Shown: piece by piece, positions 24,843 to 33,441 of the stretch
Position numbering within the stretch: position 1 is the first letter of the stretch
Layout: each line of letters begins with the position of its first letter
NCBI RefSeq assembly: GCF_003515685.1
Contig: NZ_QWEG01000005.1
Location: 186,001-250,000, forward strand
Length of the DNA: 64,000 nt
Direction of reading: 5' to 3'
From: Neobacillus notoginsengisoli
GTDB taxonomy: Bacteria > Bacillota > Bacilli > Bacillales > Cytobacillaceae
Notes under the pieces: model-generated
The model's input: only the letters and a program-made list of their open reading frames with translations
Told to the model about the DNA's origin: nothing
Database searches by the model: none
Position numbers and translations under genes: made by a program

Positions 24843-26258
24843 ATGGGTGCACCAAAAGACCGGACTCCCTCTTTTATTGCCACGATCCGGCTAAAAACGG
24901 ATAAAAAAGCAGAAAAGCAGCTTTTGGTGTTGTCAGAATGCGCCCGACAACTTTATAATGCCTGTCTCGGGGAAAGTTTGAAGAGACTGAAAGCGATCCA
25001 ATCCACTGAATTGTATAAAGAGACGGTTCAATTATCAAAAACTGCGGAGGAAGAGATTGAAAAACGCCGGGCAAATTTTAAATATCTTAATGAAACATTT
25101 GGTTTTACCGATTATTCGATTCAATCCTTCGGGACAAAAACGAAAAATGATTCAAAGTTTATTGCCGAGCATTTAGGGACGCACATCTGCCAAAAAATCT
25201 CGACCAGAGCTTTTAAAGCGGTGCAAAAATTGGCCTTTAAGAAAGCGAAAAAGGTATGGTTTAAACGAAAAGGAGAGTTTGTCTCTTTAGAGGGCAAAAA
25301 CAACAAAACCTTTCTTACGTACGCCAATGGTTATCTCTTCATCGGTAAGATCCTTTCATTCAAGTGCTTAATCGACCCCAAAGACCAATGGATGCAGCAC
25401 GCCTTAAAGCAAAGAATAAAGTATTGTCGACTGATTAAAAAGGAAGTAAAGGGGAAAAATCGGTTTTATGTCCAATTAATCCTTGAAGGACACCCCTACC
25501 GGAAATATCAATTGGGAAAAGAAAAAGTCGGGCTGGATATCGGTCCATCCACAATCGCGATTGTTGGGGAAACCAAAGCAGAATTAAAGGAATTTTGTGA
25601 GGAAGTGGTTTACCTTGATAAAGAAAATAGAAAACTCCATCGTAAGTTGGACCGCCAGCGCCGGGCAAACAACCCAAACAATTACCAAAGTAATGGCGTT
25701 GTGAAAAAAGGAAAAAAGAAATGGACCAACTCCCATCGTTACATCAGGACCCGTTCAGCATACAGGGAATTGGAACGCAAGATAAAAGAAGTGAGAAAAC
25801 AGCTCCATGGACGGGATACCAATCAAATCCTTCAACTAGCCTCCTCCATCCACACAGAAAAACTCTCTTATAAAGCATTTCAGAAGATGTTCGGCAAAAG
25901 TATTGGCAGGAAAGCACCAAGTATGTTTTTGAGCATGTTAAAGAGAAAAGTACAATTGCAAGGTGGAAGTTTCAGAGAATTCCCTACCTACTCAACAAAG
26001 TTGTCCCAGTCATGCCATTGCGGTGCAGTGAAGAAAAAAGGACTAAGAGAACGTTGGCATAATTGTGCATGCGGTGTTGAAGCACAACGCGATTTGTACA
26101 GTGCGTTTCTAGCCAGGTATGTTACCACAACTAATAGTCTGGGGATCAAACAGGCGAAAAGGGAATGGGATCGATTCTCCACGGTTTTGAAAGAGTGTAT
26201 AACTAAAATGAAAAAAATAAAGCCAGAAAAGAAGTACATCTCTACATTTGGATTATAA
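24843..26258 (+). CDS. tnpB: TnpB RNA-guided nuclease (RuvC-like, IS605 family)
   Basis: A 471-aa TnpB, the IS605-family ancestor of Cas12. It shows an N-terminal helical region, then RuvC-I (GLDIGPSTIAIVG, Asp at about 237), the RuvC-II Glu in HTEKLSYKAFQ, a zinc ribbon with CHCG and CACG pairs, and the RuvC-III Asp in QRDLYSAF. All three catalytic acids are present. The start is ATG 24843 behind GGAG; 24816 is an upstream alternative. The zinc ligands are spaced C-x-C rather than C-x2-C. In this family it cuts DNA at a site matching the guide at the 3' end of its omega RNA. Confidence 0.85.
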   Translation: MGAPKDRTPSFIATIRLKTDKKAEKQLLVLSECARQLYNACLGESLKRLKAIQSTELYKETVQLSKTAEEEIEKRRANFKYLNETFGFTDYSIQSFGTKTKNDSKFIAEHLGTHICQKISTRAFKAVQKLAFKKAKKVWFKRKGEFVSLEGKNNKTFLTYANGYLFIGKILSFKCLIDPKDQWMQHALKQRIKYCRLIKKEVKGKNRFYVQLILEGHPYRKYQLGKEKVGLDIGPSTIAIVGETKAELKEFCEEVVYLDKENRKLHRKLDRQRRANNPNNYQSNGVVKKGKKKWTNSHRYIRTRSAYRELERKIKEVRKQLHGRDTNQILQLASSIHTEKLSYKAFQKMFGKSIGRKAPSMFLSMLKRKVQLQGGSFREFPTYSTKLSQSCHCGAVKKKGLRERWHNCACGVEAQRDLYSAFLARYVTTTNSLGIKQAKREWDRFSTVLKECITKMKKIKPEKKYISTFGL

Positions 26259-26504
26259 CCTTTGAGAACAGGTTAACTCTTTCGGTGCAGACGTACCCCG
26301 AAACAGTCAATAAGTTGTGAGCGGCAAGGGAATCCAAGCCCGTGTAAATAGTCCTGTTTCGATTATTTGCATTAGAACGATTTCGGCTGTCGAAGCCTTT
26401 TAGACCAAAGTGAAGTTCTGCTTCTGGATGTTTTCCAGGAGTGGGAAAAGCCGAGGTTGTTTAAAGGTGGAACCCCCTCCATTTAAGGATGGGAGAGCGT
26501 CAGA
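26259..26504 (+). ncRNA. Candidate omega RNA scaffold (reRNA) of the TnpB element
   Basis: This stretch holds no gene and is rich in paired segments, for example CCCCCTCC near 26473 and GGATGGGAG near 26487. In TnpB elements the omega RNA covers the 3' end of tnpB and the right end of the transposon, and its guide is the first ~16-20 bases outside. Here the guide would start TGGGAAGCACACAAAACC at 26505. Boundaries within tnpB are not resolved. Confidence 0.55.
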
Positions 26505-26963
26505 TGGGAAGCACACAAAACCATTGAAGATACACGCGCCTTTATCGACTTTGTTTTAAATCAATACGAAAACAAAAAAGTCGCCCCATGGGCAATCGAG
26601 TTCAAAGAAAACGGCCGGATGATCGGCACAATCGACTTTGTCTGGTGGCAGCCAAGGCACCATAGCGCCGAAATCGGGTATGTCATTGCCCCGGAGTATT
26701 GGGGGCAGGGGCTCATGACCGAAGCAGCCTCGGCGATCATAAAACTTGGCTTTGAAAAGATGGAACTTGTTCGGATCCAGGCGAAGTGCTTTGTCGAAAA
26801 CTTCGGATCGGCCCGAGTTATGGAAAAGGCGAGGATGTCATTTGAGGGGATCAACCGGAAGGCCATGTACATTAAAGGTAAGCACCGCGACCTGAAGACA
26901 TACTCAATCCTCAAAGAAGAATTTGTTCTTTTGCAAAAGAAAGAAGAAGACAAAGCATTATAA
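26505..26963 (+). pseudogene. 3' part of the split GNAT acetyltransferase gene
   Basis: The frame continues the 5' part as WEAHKTIEDTRAFIDFVLNQ and includes the acetyl-CoA loop IAPEYWGQGLMTEAASAI and later NFGSARVMEKARM, ending at 26963. It is intact over 152 codons. A short downstream start (ATG 26619) could make a C-terminal fragment, but that would lack the first beta strands. The coding sequence shows no further damage, so the insertion looks recent. Confidence 0.88.
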
Positions 26964-27033
26964 AAGGTGGCACACATGGATATAAAACAAATTGACATTA
27001 CTCGCTTCGAGAAGTGGAAGAGAGGTTAAAAGC

Positions 27034-27060
27034 AAAAGCCACGCATCAAACGGTGGCTTT
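27034..27060. terminator. Terminator overlapping the end of the DUF1129-type gene
   Basis: AAAAGCCAC and GTGGCTTT form a stem with a 10-base loop. The hairpin includes the stop codon of the leftward gene, and the A-run to its left acts as a leftward T-run. Confidence 0.55.
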
Positions 27061-27735
27061 CGCTGCGAAACGGCTGTTTTTAAGCAAATGGGAAACTCCC
27101 CATGCAAGCAGGCCTGCACTCACAGACATATACCATGGGAACTCGATAGCAGGGCCTGAATCCGGCAAAAGAATAATGGCGGCCATAATAATCGCCATTA
27201 CAGCTGCACCGGCTGTTCCTACTACAATCATATTTTTCCTATGGTTTTGTTCTTCAGTAAAAAGAGTATTCCTGGCGATTTTAAAAATAAGCCAGGTAAC
27301 AAAAAACGTCCCAAGAGCAATCATCAGAAAAGTCAGCCCGCTCTTTAGTAGATAGAGGACGTTTTCTTTTTTGCCAAAGAAGGAGACAATCAGGGAAATG
27401 ATTCCGTTAGCCAACAAAAAGTAACTCAGCAGCTGGAAAACGAGTCCGGAAATAAACGACACTGCATTTTTCCTGTTTTCTTTCGGAATATCGGCAATCA
27501 GCTCATCCGTGAATTTCTTCGGATCATTGCCGAACAGGACATTGGCGGGCTTTCCTTCGGTTTGCGCTTCAATTAAATGGTCAAGGATCTCCATTAGCAA
27601 TTCCTCGGACTGTTGTTCCGAAAGAGTAAGCTGAAGCCTAATATAAACCATAAAGTCAGAATAGATTTTTTCGTTTTCCTTTGTAAGCTCCCCGCGTTTT
27701 TGATTGTTAAGCTCGATTAATTGTTTAGCTTCCAT
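27046..27735 (-). CDS. DUF1129/DUF1700-like membrane protein, PadR-linked
   Basis: A 229-aa protein. The soluble N-terminal 90 residues (MEILDHLIEAQTEGKPANVLFG) resemble the HAAS/DUF1700 domain common next to PadR regulators, followed by four membrane segments. The coding region overlaps the PadR gene by 11 bases (start 27735, PadR stop 27725-27727), with GGGGGG as ribosome site. In other Bacillus the pair controls or senses envelope conditions; no function is proven. Confidence 0.72.
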   Translation of the reverse strand: MEAKQLIELNNQKRGELTKENEKIYSDFMVYIRLQLTLSEQQSEELLMEILDHLIEAQTEGKPANVLFGNDPKKFTDELIADIPKENRKNAVSFISGLVFQLLSYFLLANGIISLIVSFFGKKENVLYLLKSGLTFLMIALGTFFVTWLIFKIARNTLFTEEQNHRKNMIVVGTAGAAVMAIIMAAIILLPDSGPAIEFPWYMSVSAGLLAWGVSHLLKNSRFAAKATV

Positions 27736-28066
27736 GATTAAAGCCCCCCTTTTTTAAAAGATTGCTGACCGGACCCGCAATTTGATCCCATTCCTCTTTA
27801 ATGAGCGCCAATGCTTCAATTCCAGCGTCCGTTAAATAATAATACTTGCGGTTCGGACCGGCAGGTGACGGCTGCATTTCACCGCGGATTAAACCGTTTT
27901 TTTGCAGGCGAAGGAGAACAGGGTATATCGTACCCTCGCTTACGTCCATGAGCCCCGCTTCCTGGAGCTTGGCAGACAGCTCATACCCGTAAACAGACTT
28001 CACAGCTATGACAGAGAGTACACAACCATCCAGGATTCCCTTTAAAAGCTGGGAACGTATCGACAT
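27725..28066 (-). CDS. PadR family transcriptional regulator
   Basis: A 113-aa winged-helix regulator. The PadR N-terminal domain reads LKGILDGCVLSVIAVKSVYGYEL, then a wing with EGTIYPVLLRLQKNGLIRGEM and the YYYLTDAGIEAL segment. The start ATG 28066 follows GGAGGTG. It is the first gene of a two-gene operon with the membrane protein. Two similar palindromes upstream are likely operators, so it probably represses its own operon. Confidence 0.85.
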   Translation of the reverse strand: MSIRSQLLKGILDGCVLSVIAVKSVYGYELSAKLQEAGLMDVSEGTIYPVLLRLQKNGLIRGEMQPSPAGPNRKYYYLTDAGIEALALIKEEWDQIAGPVSNLLKKGGFNHGS

Positions 28067-28083
28067 AGCAACACCTCCAAACC

Positions 28084-28143
28084 GCTACATTGTATAACAA
28101 GATAGTGACGATAAACTCAGCTACCTTGTATTACAAAGTAGCT
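28084..28143 (-). promoter_or_regulatory. Two PadR operator palindromes
   Basis: 28119-28143 is a 25-bp palindrome with arms AGCTACCTTGTA and TACAAAGTAGCT, differing at one position. 28084-28106 has a related half-match, GCTACATTGTA and AACAAGATAGT. Both lie directly upstream of the padR start and share the core CTAC-TTGTA. Confidence 0.6.
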
Positions 28144-28206
28144 AAATTTACTATAAATCTTTTCACGAGCATCTGTCAACTAAAAAATGGGTAATTTTCA
28201 AAAAAA

Positions 28207-28686
28207 TCACTCGTACTCTTTTATCTTCTTGCCACTTTTTAATAGCGTATATAAGGCTTTCCCATCACTCGGGTTGTCTTTTCCGTATTCGATTGGCAGC
28301 AGGGCAAAAAAGATAAAGTAAACCGAAAAATAGACAAACTGGTAAAAAAACAAGTGTTTCGGCCAGATGCCCATATGGATCAGTGAGTTCACAACTAAAA
28401 TGGAAAGGGCATTAAAGATGACGCCTCCGGCATAAATAAGCGCATATTTCCAACGCGCTTCTTTTTTGATTTTATCGTACTGGCAGGAGGCATCGATAAA
28501 GTAAAGACTATGAACATGGAAAGTCCCAAGAGAAAAGAGCTTTCGCCCCCGGCCCATGGTCATTACGGGCTTGCCGCCAAAAAGGACAACGAAGAAGGTA
28601 TGACCCGTAGCATGGACGAAAGATGTTAAAGGCAGGACAATAAAAAAAGCCCAGCAAAAGGTAACTAAGTCATTCCAAGAAAACAT
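28207..28686 (-). CDS. M50-like integral membrane protein lacking the catalytic Glu
   Basis: A 159-aa protein with four or five membrane helices. In place of the site-2 protease HExxH motif it has HATGH at about residues 25-29, keeping both His ligands but not the Glu. A late NPSDGKALYTLL resembles the third-ligand DG motif of M50 enzymes. It should bind metal weakly or act as a pseudoprotease. ATG 28686 is preceded by AGGTGAAAG. It is unlinked to other genes; function unknown. Confidence 0.55.
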   Translation of the reverse strand: MFSWNDLVTFCWAFFIVLPLTSFVHATGHTFFVVLFGGKPVMTMGRGRKLFSLGTFHVHSLYFIDASCQYDKIKKEARWKYALIYAGGVIFNALSILVVNSLIHMGIWPKHLFFYQFVYFSVYFIFFALLPIEYGKDNPSDGKALYTLLKSGKKIKEYE

Positions 28687-28775
28687 ACTTTCACCTCACA
28701 TATCCGTACATAGGGCTAATTCCTCAAAAACGGCGATTAAAACGTGTTAATATCTGCTAACGGCAGGCAAAACAG

Positions 28776-28815
28776 AAGGCACCCGCCGAATGGATCTCGG
28801 CAGGTGCCTTTTAGT
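28776..28815. terminator. Terminator of the CDGSH protein gene
   Basis: AAGGCACCCGCCGA pairs with TCGGCAGGTGCCTT with one mismatch, with T-rich flanks on both sides. It lies 18 bases after the stop of the leftward gene. Confidence 0.75.
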
Positions 28816-28832
28816 TTTGTTCGTTATTGTCC

Positions 28833-29039
28833 CTAAACTTCCTTAGGAACACGGACCGGGGAGTCGAATTTGCCTTTATGCGTTCCATCGCAGAACGGCT
28901 TGTTTGAAGACAGGCCGCAGCGGCAGAGCGAAAAAGCCGGCTTTGTTGGGTAAGCATTCCCCTCGCCATCGAGCAATTCCACATCTCCGGTAATCCGGAT
29001 TGAGCCGTTGTCATTTACTTTTATTGTTACCTTTGACAT
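28833..29039 (-). CDS. CDGSH-type iron-sulfur protein
   Basis: A 68-aa protein with the pattern CRCGLSSNKPFCDGTH near residues 39-54, the C-x-C-x2-S/T-x3-P-x-CDG-x-H signature that holds a 2Fe-2S cluster with three Cys and one His. The start is ATG 29039 behind GGGGGA. Single-domain short forms like this are common in bacteria. Cluster binding is confidently predicted, the physiological role is not known. It is alone on its transcript. Confidence 0.85.
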   Translation of the reverse strand: MSKVTIKVNDNGSIRITGDVELLDGEGNAYPTKPAFSLCRCGLSSNKPFCDGTHKGKFDSPVRVPKEV

Positions 29040-29237
29040 TATAAATCCCCCTTTGGAACTTTCTAACCTAAATGGTAGAGCGTTAAGATGGAAAACGCAA
29101 CTATTTAGGAAACGATAAAGGCCCGGCATAGAGCCCGAAAGACCGTAAGCGCGATGCTATTCGGTCGCTAAATCTTCTTTTAGGCCCGTCTGCTTGTTAG
29201 TTGTGCGGATTCCCCAAGCAAAATTGATTAAGCCTTT

Positions 29238-30185
29238 TCAGTCATTTTCCAGAACTGGATCCGGATTATCCATCCGCGGCCGGACAACGAGATTTTCCAA
29301 AAACTCGTCTACCGCTTTTTCATATTCCTTCTGGTTTTCATTAAACGACTGGGCGTGAAGGCCTTTGTCGGCCATGAAAAGCATCTTCGGCCCTTTTTTC
29401 TTTTCGTATAGCGCTTCCGTCATGTAAGGGAGGATGAAATCATCTTTGGCGCTATGGATGAACAAGATCGGATTTCGAATATTATCGATAACTGAAATAG
29501 GGGAAACCTCCCTGATCGAATATTTGTCCCGGAAACGGAGAAAAACATCTCCTAAAGGCAATACAATTCCAGCCGGCAAGTTCATCTCTTCCTTGAGGTG
29601 GTAGGCAAGCTGCTCCCTAAAATCCGAAAAAGGACAGTCGGCGATATAAAAGTCCGCACCGTCTTCAAGCATGCCGGCATAAAGGATCATTGTCGCCGCA
29701 CCCATTGATTCACCGTGGATCCCAAGTAAAAGTTCCGGCCGAATCTCGTTTTTCAGCCAGTCGACAACGGCTTTCAGATCGAATTTTTCATAATGTCCAT
29801 AGCTCGTTGTTTTGCCTCCCGATTCACCGTGGCGGCGATGGTCGAATATAAGGACATTGAAGCCCCGCTCAAGAAACAGATTCATATATTTGATTGAACT
29901 ATATTTGCTTTCTGTCACGCCATGGCTGATGATAATGTATCGGTTTGTTTCATGGGGTTCGGCCAAAACACCCTTTAGGTCATAACCGAAAGGCGAAGGA
30001 ATGAGGACATCCCTTTTTTTCAATGATTCATACTCTTCATCAATAATCCTTCCAGCCTCACGTTCCCGCTTCAGGATGAATTCATCTTCTTTTTTCTTCA
30101 TATACATAAGGCGATTTGTAAAGTAAACCCCGATTGCCGAAACAATCGCGAGAATAGAAACGAAAACCCTTACTGCTTTTCGCAA
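29238..30185 (-). CDS. yqkD: Alpha/beta hydrolase, YqkD-like
   Basis: A 315-aa hydrolase anchored by an N-terminal membrane helix (residues 5-28). The nucleophile elbow is GESMGAATM, preceded by the HG oxyanion stretch IIISHGVTESK and the conserved DHRRHGESGG, and followed by the catalytic Asp in HSAKDDFILP and His in KGLHAQSF. The active site likely faces outward or inward depending on topology, which sequence does not settle. Position fits B. subtilis yqkD. The substrate is unknown. Confidence 0.82.
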   Translation of the reverse strand: MRKAVRVFVSILAIVSAIGVYFTNRLMYMKKKEDEFILKREREAGRIIDEEYESLKKRDVLIPSPFGYDLKGVLAEPHETNRYIIISHGVTESKYSSIKYMNLFLERGFNVLIFDHRRHGESGGKTTSYGHYEKFDLKAVVDWLKNEIRPELLLGIHGESMGAATMILYAGMLEDGADFYIADCPFSDFREQLAYHLKEEMNLPAGIVLPLGDVFLRFRDKYSIREVSPISVIDNIRNPILFIHSAKDDFILPYMTEALYEKKKGPKMLFMADKGLHAQSFNENQKEYEKAVDEFLENLVVRPRMDNPDPVLEND

Positions 30186-30292
30186 AAAAATCCCTCCGCT
30201 CTATTTGCATCCCTTTCATTATTTTACCAAACGGACTGTTTTAAAACACGAATGGCAGAAAAAAACCGCCCAATCTGGACGGTTAATATCCT

Positions 30293-30424
30293 TCACTGTT
30301 TGGAGTTCTGCCTGTTCGTTGGATGAATCTCTTTTTCCAACTCTTCTTTTGCAATCATCCCGCGTCCGTCCTTGGCAGACGGCTGCCCCTTTTGGCTGTA
30401 TCCTTTGTCGCGTTTCTGGCTCAT
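30293..30424 (-). CDS. Small hydrophilic protein of 43 aa, function unknown
   Basis: Reads MSQKRDKGYSQKGQPSAKDG and ends NRQNSKQ, a charged protein with no membrane segment. An excellent AAGGGAGAT ribosome site sits 9 bases before ATG 30424. Homology was not recognised. It is transcribed leftward between HMG-CoA lyase and yqkD, and coding status rests on the ribosome site and composition. Confidence 0.5.
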   Translation of the reverse strand: MSQKRDKGYSQKGQPSAKDGRGMIAKEELEKEIHPTNRQNSKQ

Positions 30425-30478
30425 TGTCCGTATCTCCCTTCAGCTCATTAAGTATAAGATGAGCGTTACCAGGGAGGC

Positions 30479-31387
30479 TTATGCACCGGCACCAATATGC
30501 ATCTTGTAATACATGCTCTCAATTGACCTGCTGACGTGCGGGCGGACAAGCTCAACCGCACCCATTAACTTTTCAAGCGAAATCCCTGTTTCAATCCCCA
30601 TCCGTTCAAGCATGTATACAACATCCTCGGTGGCGACATTGCCGGTTGCACCTGGGGCAAACGGACATCCGCCAAGCCCTCCGGCGGAACTATCGAACCT
30701 GTCAATCCCCGCCTGCATCGAGGCAAGGATATTGGCAAGCGCCAGCTTCCTTGTGTCGTGGAAATGCGCGGTCAGCAGGATTTCCGGGAGGCAGGCTTTT
30801 AATTTTGCAAAAAGGGAATAGGCTTCCGTCGGTACAGCCATGCCAATTGTATCGGCGACACTCAGTTCGTCAACTCCAGATTCTGCAAAATCGCTGCAAA
30901 GCCTTAAAGTATCTTCCTCGGAAATTTTACCTTCGTACGGGCAATGCCACGCTGTCGAGATACAAGCCCTGACAAAATAGCCCTTTGCCTTCAACTCACC
31001 GATCAGCGGCCGGAGCTCATCCATACTTTCGGCAGTTGTCTTATTGATGTTCTTTTTATTAAATGTGTTGCTGACGCCAACGAAAACGGCCACAGCTTTA
31101 CATGAGGTTTCCTGAACTCGCTCAATTCCTTTTTTATTTGGTGCCAAAACAATTGAACGCAAAAGCCCTTCCGGGGAACCGCTTACAATTTCCGCTGCAT
31201 CTGCCATTTGCGGCACCCATTTCGGCGAAACAAACGAAGTAAGCTCCATCTCCCAGATGCCGGCATCCCGCAGTGCCCCGATAAACTGTTTTTTTACCTC
31301 AGTCGGTATGAACCCTTTTTCATTTTGCAGCCCATCCCTTGGGCCAACTTCAATAATTGTAACGTTTCCAGGCAAGTTTATTGCCAT
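30479..31387 (-). CDS. mvaB: Hydroxymethylglutaryl-CoA lyase
   Basis: Cleaves 3-hydroxy-3-methylglutaryl-CoA to acetoacetate and acetyl-CoA, the last step of leucine degradation. The 302-aa TIM-barrel enzyme has GPRDGLQNE at the N-terminus, the HFHDTRKLALANIL metal-ligand histidines and the signature GLGGCPFAPGATGNVATED with the catalytic Cys. It is divergent from the thiolase and CoA-transferase genes, which would take acetoacetate onwards. Confidence 0.92.
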   Translation of the reverse strand: MAINLPGNVTIIEVGPRDGLQNEKGFIPTEVKKQFIGALRDAGIWEMELTSFVSPKWVPQMADAAEIVSGSPEGLLRSIVLAPNKKGIERVQETSCKAVAVFVGVSNTFNKKNINKTTAESMDELRPLIGELKAKGYFVRACISTAWHCPYEGKISEEDTLRLCSDFAESGVDELSVADTIGMAVPTEAYSLFAKLKACLPEILLTAHFHDTRKLALANILASMQAGIDRFDSSAGGLGGCPFAPGATGNVATEDVVYMLERMGIETGISLEKLMGAVELVRPHVSRSIESMYYKMHIGAGA

Positions 31388-31529
31388 AAAACTCCCCCTC
31401 CATTCATACTCATTTTAAGTGGAATTTTTTAAAAAATGCAAGTAATGGTTCGATTTTGACAATTTTAAAGGATTTTCGCATTAAATCGAGAAATAAGTTA
31501 AGGAAAGCAATAAAGAAAGGGGCAATAAA

Positions 31530-32708
31530 ATGGAAGTAGTGATTGTTGCAGCCGCCAGGACGGCCATCGGCAGTTTTAATGGAAGCCTGAAGGGAATCGC
31601 GGCTCCACAACTTGGGGCTGAAGCGATTAAGGGAGCGCTGAGCCAGGCGGGGCTTAAACCGGAGCAGGTGGATGAAGTGATTTTAGGGAATGTGCTGCAA
31701 GCAGGGCTTGGGCAGAATCCAGCAAGGCAGGCTGCTATTCGAGCGGGCGTTCCTGAAAGCGCTTCCTCTATGACGATCAATAAAGTATGTGGCTCGGGAT
31801 TGAAAGCGGTCCAGCTTGCAGCCCAGGCAATTATCGCCGGAGATGCCGAAGTCGTCGTGGCTGGCGGAATGGAAAATATGAGCCAGTCACCCTATCTTTT
31901 GAAAAATGGCCGGGAAGGGTTCAAAATGGGCGATCAGAAGCTGATCGACAGTATGATTAGCGATGGCCTTTGGTGTGCGTTCAATGATTATCATATGGGC
32001 GTCACGGCTGAAAATCTGTGTGAGCGTTATGAGTTGACCCGCGAGGAGCAGGATGCATTTGCCGCGGCAAGCCAGGAAAAAGCGGCCCGGGCTATTGAGG
32101 AAGGAAGGTTCAAGGATGAAATCGTTCCGATACATATTCCGCAGCGGAGAGGCGAGCCAATCGTTTTTGATACGGATGAATATCCGAAAAAAGGAACAAC
32201 AACCGAAAAGCTTGCCGGGCTTCGGGCCGCCTTTAAAAAGGACGGGAGCGTGACAGCCGGAAATGCGTCAGGAATCAATGATGGGGCAGCAGTTGTTATT
32301 GTGATGAGCAGGGCAAGAGCTGATGAACTTGGCATTAAGCCGCTCGTTGCAATTAGAGGAAATGGCAGCGCGGGAGTCGACCCGAGTGTGATGGGGATTG
32401 GCCCGGTCGAGGCGGTAAGGAAAGCGTTGAAAAAAGCAGGCACATCGATGGAGGAAATCGACTTGATCGAGGCCAACGAAGCATTTGCCGCACAGTCGCT
32501 GGCAGTCAGCCGCGATCTGCAGTTCGATCAGGAAAAGGTAAATGTGAACGGCGGAGCGATTGCGCTTGGCCACCCAATTGGCGCCAGCGGGGCAAGGATC
32601 CTTGTTACGCTCATCCATGAAATGAAACGCCGGGAAGCGAAAAAAGGTTTGGCAACGCTGTGCATTGGCGGCGGGCAGGGTGTCGCGACTGTTGTGGAGT
32701 TAGTTTAA
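31530..32708 (+). CDS. Acetyl-CoA C-acetyltransferase (thiolase)
   Basis: A 392-aa biosynthetic-type thiolase, which also works in reverse to cleave acetoacetyl-CoA into two acetyl-CoA. Active-site residues: Cys in [12 protein letters not shown] (about 88), His in [18 protein letters not shown] (about 348) and Cys in [10 protein letters not shown] (about 378). It is the first gene of a rightward operon with the two CoA-transferase subunits 25 bases on. Confidence 0.92.
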   Translation: MEVVIVAAARTAIGSFNGSLKGIAAPQLGAEAIKGALSQAGLKPEQVDEVILGNVLQAGLGQNPARQAAIRAGVPESASSMTINKVCGSGLKAVQLAAQAIIAGDAEVVVAGGMENMSQSPYLLKNGREGFKMGDQKLIDSMISDGLWCAFNDYHMGVTAENLCERYELTREEQDAFAAASQEKAARAIEEGRFKDEIVPIHIPQRRGEPIVFDTDEYPKKGTTTEKLAGLRAAFKKDGSVTAGNASGINDGAAVVIVMSRARADELGIKPLVAIRGNGSAGVDPSVMGIGPVEAVRKALKKAGTSMEEIDLIEANEAFAAQSLAVSRDLQFDQEKVNVNGGAIALGHPIGASGARILVTLIHEMKRREAKKGLATLCIGGGQGVATVVELV

Positions 32709-32733
32709 TTTAGCCAGAGAGAGGAGAAGTTCA

Positions 32734-33423
32734 ATGAAGATGATTAGTACGTCTTTCCAGGAGGCAGTAGCGGATATTCAGGACGGAGCCACCTTGATGG
32801 TTGGCGGTTTCGGCCTGTGTGGAATTCCGGAAAACCTCATTCTCGCCCTCGTTGATAAAGGCGTGAAGGACTTAACGGTGATTTCCAATAACTGCGGGAT
32901 TGATGAGTGGGGATTGGGCCTGCTTTTGCACAACAGGCAGATTAAAAAGATGGTCGGTTCGTATGTTGGCGAGAACAAAGAATTCGAGCGCCAGGTGCTG
33001 GCCGGCGAGCTTGAAGTGGAATTGCTGCCACAAGGAACACTTGCTGAAAAAATCCGCGCGGGCGGAGCGGGAATTCCGGCGTTTTATACACCTGCGGGGG
33101 TCGGGACACCCATTGCAGATGGCAAGGAAACTCGGGTATTCAACGGCAAGGAATATTTGCTTGAAGAAGCGCTTGTTGCTGACTTCAGCCTAGTGCGGGC
33201 GTGGAAGGGAGACAAGATGGGGAACCTTGTCTATCGGAAAACGGCCCGAAACTTCAATCCAATGATTGCCGCAGCCGGTAAGGTGACGATTGCTGAAGTG
33301 GAAAATCTTGTGGAGACCGGGGAGCTTGATCCGAATACGATCCACACACCGAGCATTTATGTCCAGGCCATCATCCAGGGTGACCAGGAAAAGCGGATTG
33401 AACGGCTGACAGTGAGGAAATAG
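32734..33423 (+). CDS. scoA: 3-oxoacid CoA-transferase subunit A
   Basis: Alpha subunit of a two-subunit CoA transferase that moves CoA to acetoacetate, often from succinyl-CoA. The 229-aa protein has the family motif [13 protein letters not shown] near residues 24-36 and the TARNFNP motif late. The stop is 18 bases from the subunit B start. The symbol ScoA assumes the succinyl-CoA donor; an AtoDA-type acetyl-CoA donor is possible. Confidence 0.88.
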   Translation: MKMISTSFQEAVADIQDGATLMVGGFGLCGIPENLILALVDKGVKDLTVISNNCGIDEWGLGLLLHNRQIKKMVGSYVGENKEFERQVLAGELEVELLPQGTLAEKIRAGGAGIPAFYTPAGVGTPIADGKETRVFNGKEYLLEEALVADFSLVRAWKGDKMGNLVYRKTARNFNPMIAAAGKVTIAEVENLVETGELDPNTIHTPSIYVQAIIQGDQEKRIERLTVRK

Positions 33424-33441
33424 GGGAAAGGAGAGACAAAG

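Larger units (their letters stand above)
24651..26504 (+). mobile_element. TnpB-only IS200/IS605-type (IS1341-like) transposon
   Basis: The element is defined by the acetyltransferase gene it interrupts. It is 1854 bp and carries tnpB but no Y1 transposase tnpA, so it must be moved in trans. The left end has an imperfect hairpin, AACCGC...CCCC with GGGG...GGTT at about 24661-24700. The right end has a hairpin-rich 240-bp region ending near GAGAGCGTCAGA. No target duplication is seen, as expected for this family. Removing 24651-26504 restores a 197-codon gene. Confidence 0.85.

Noticed and set aside
26976-27029. 17-codon frame MDIKQIDITRFEKWKRG after the split acetyltransferase
   Set aside because: It may be a truncated gene start, but it is too short to support and its downstream part is absent.
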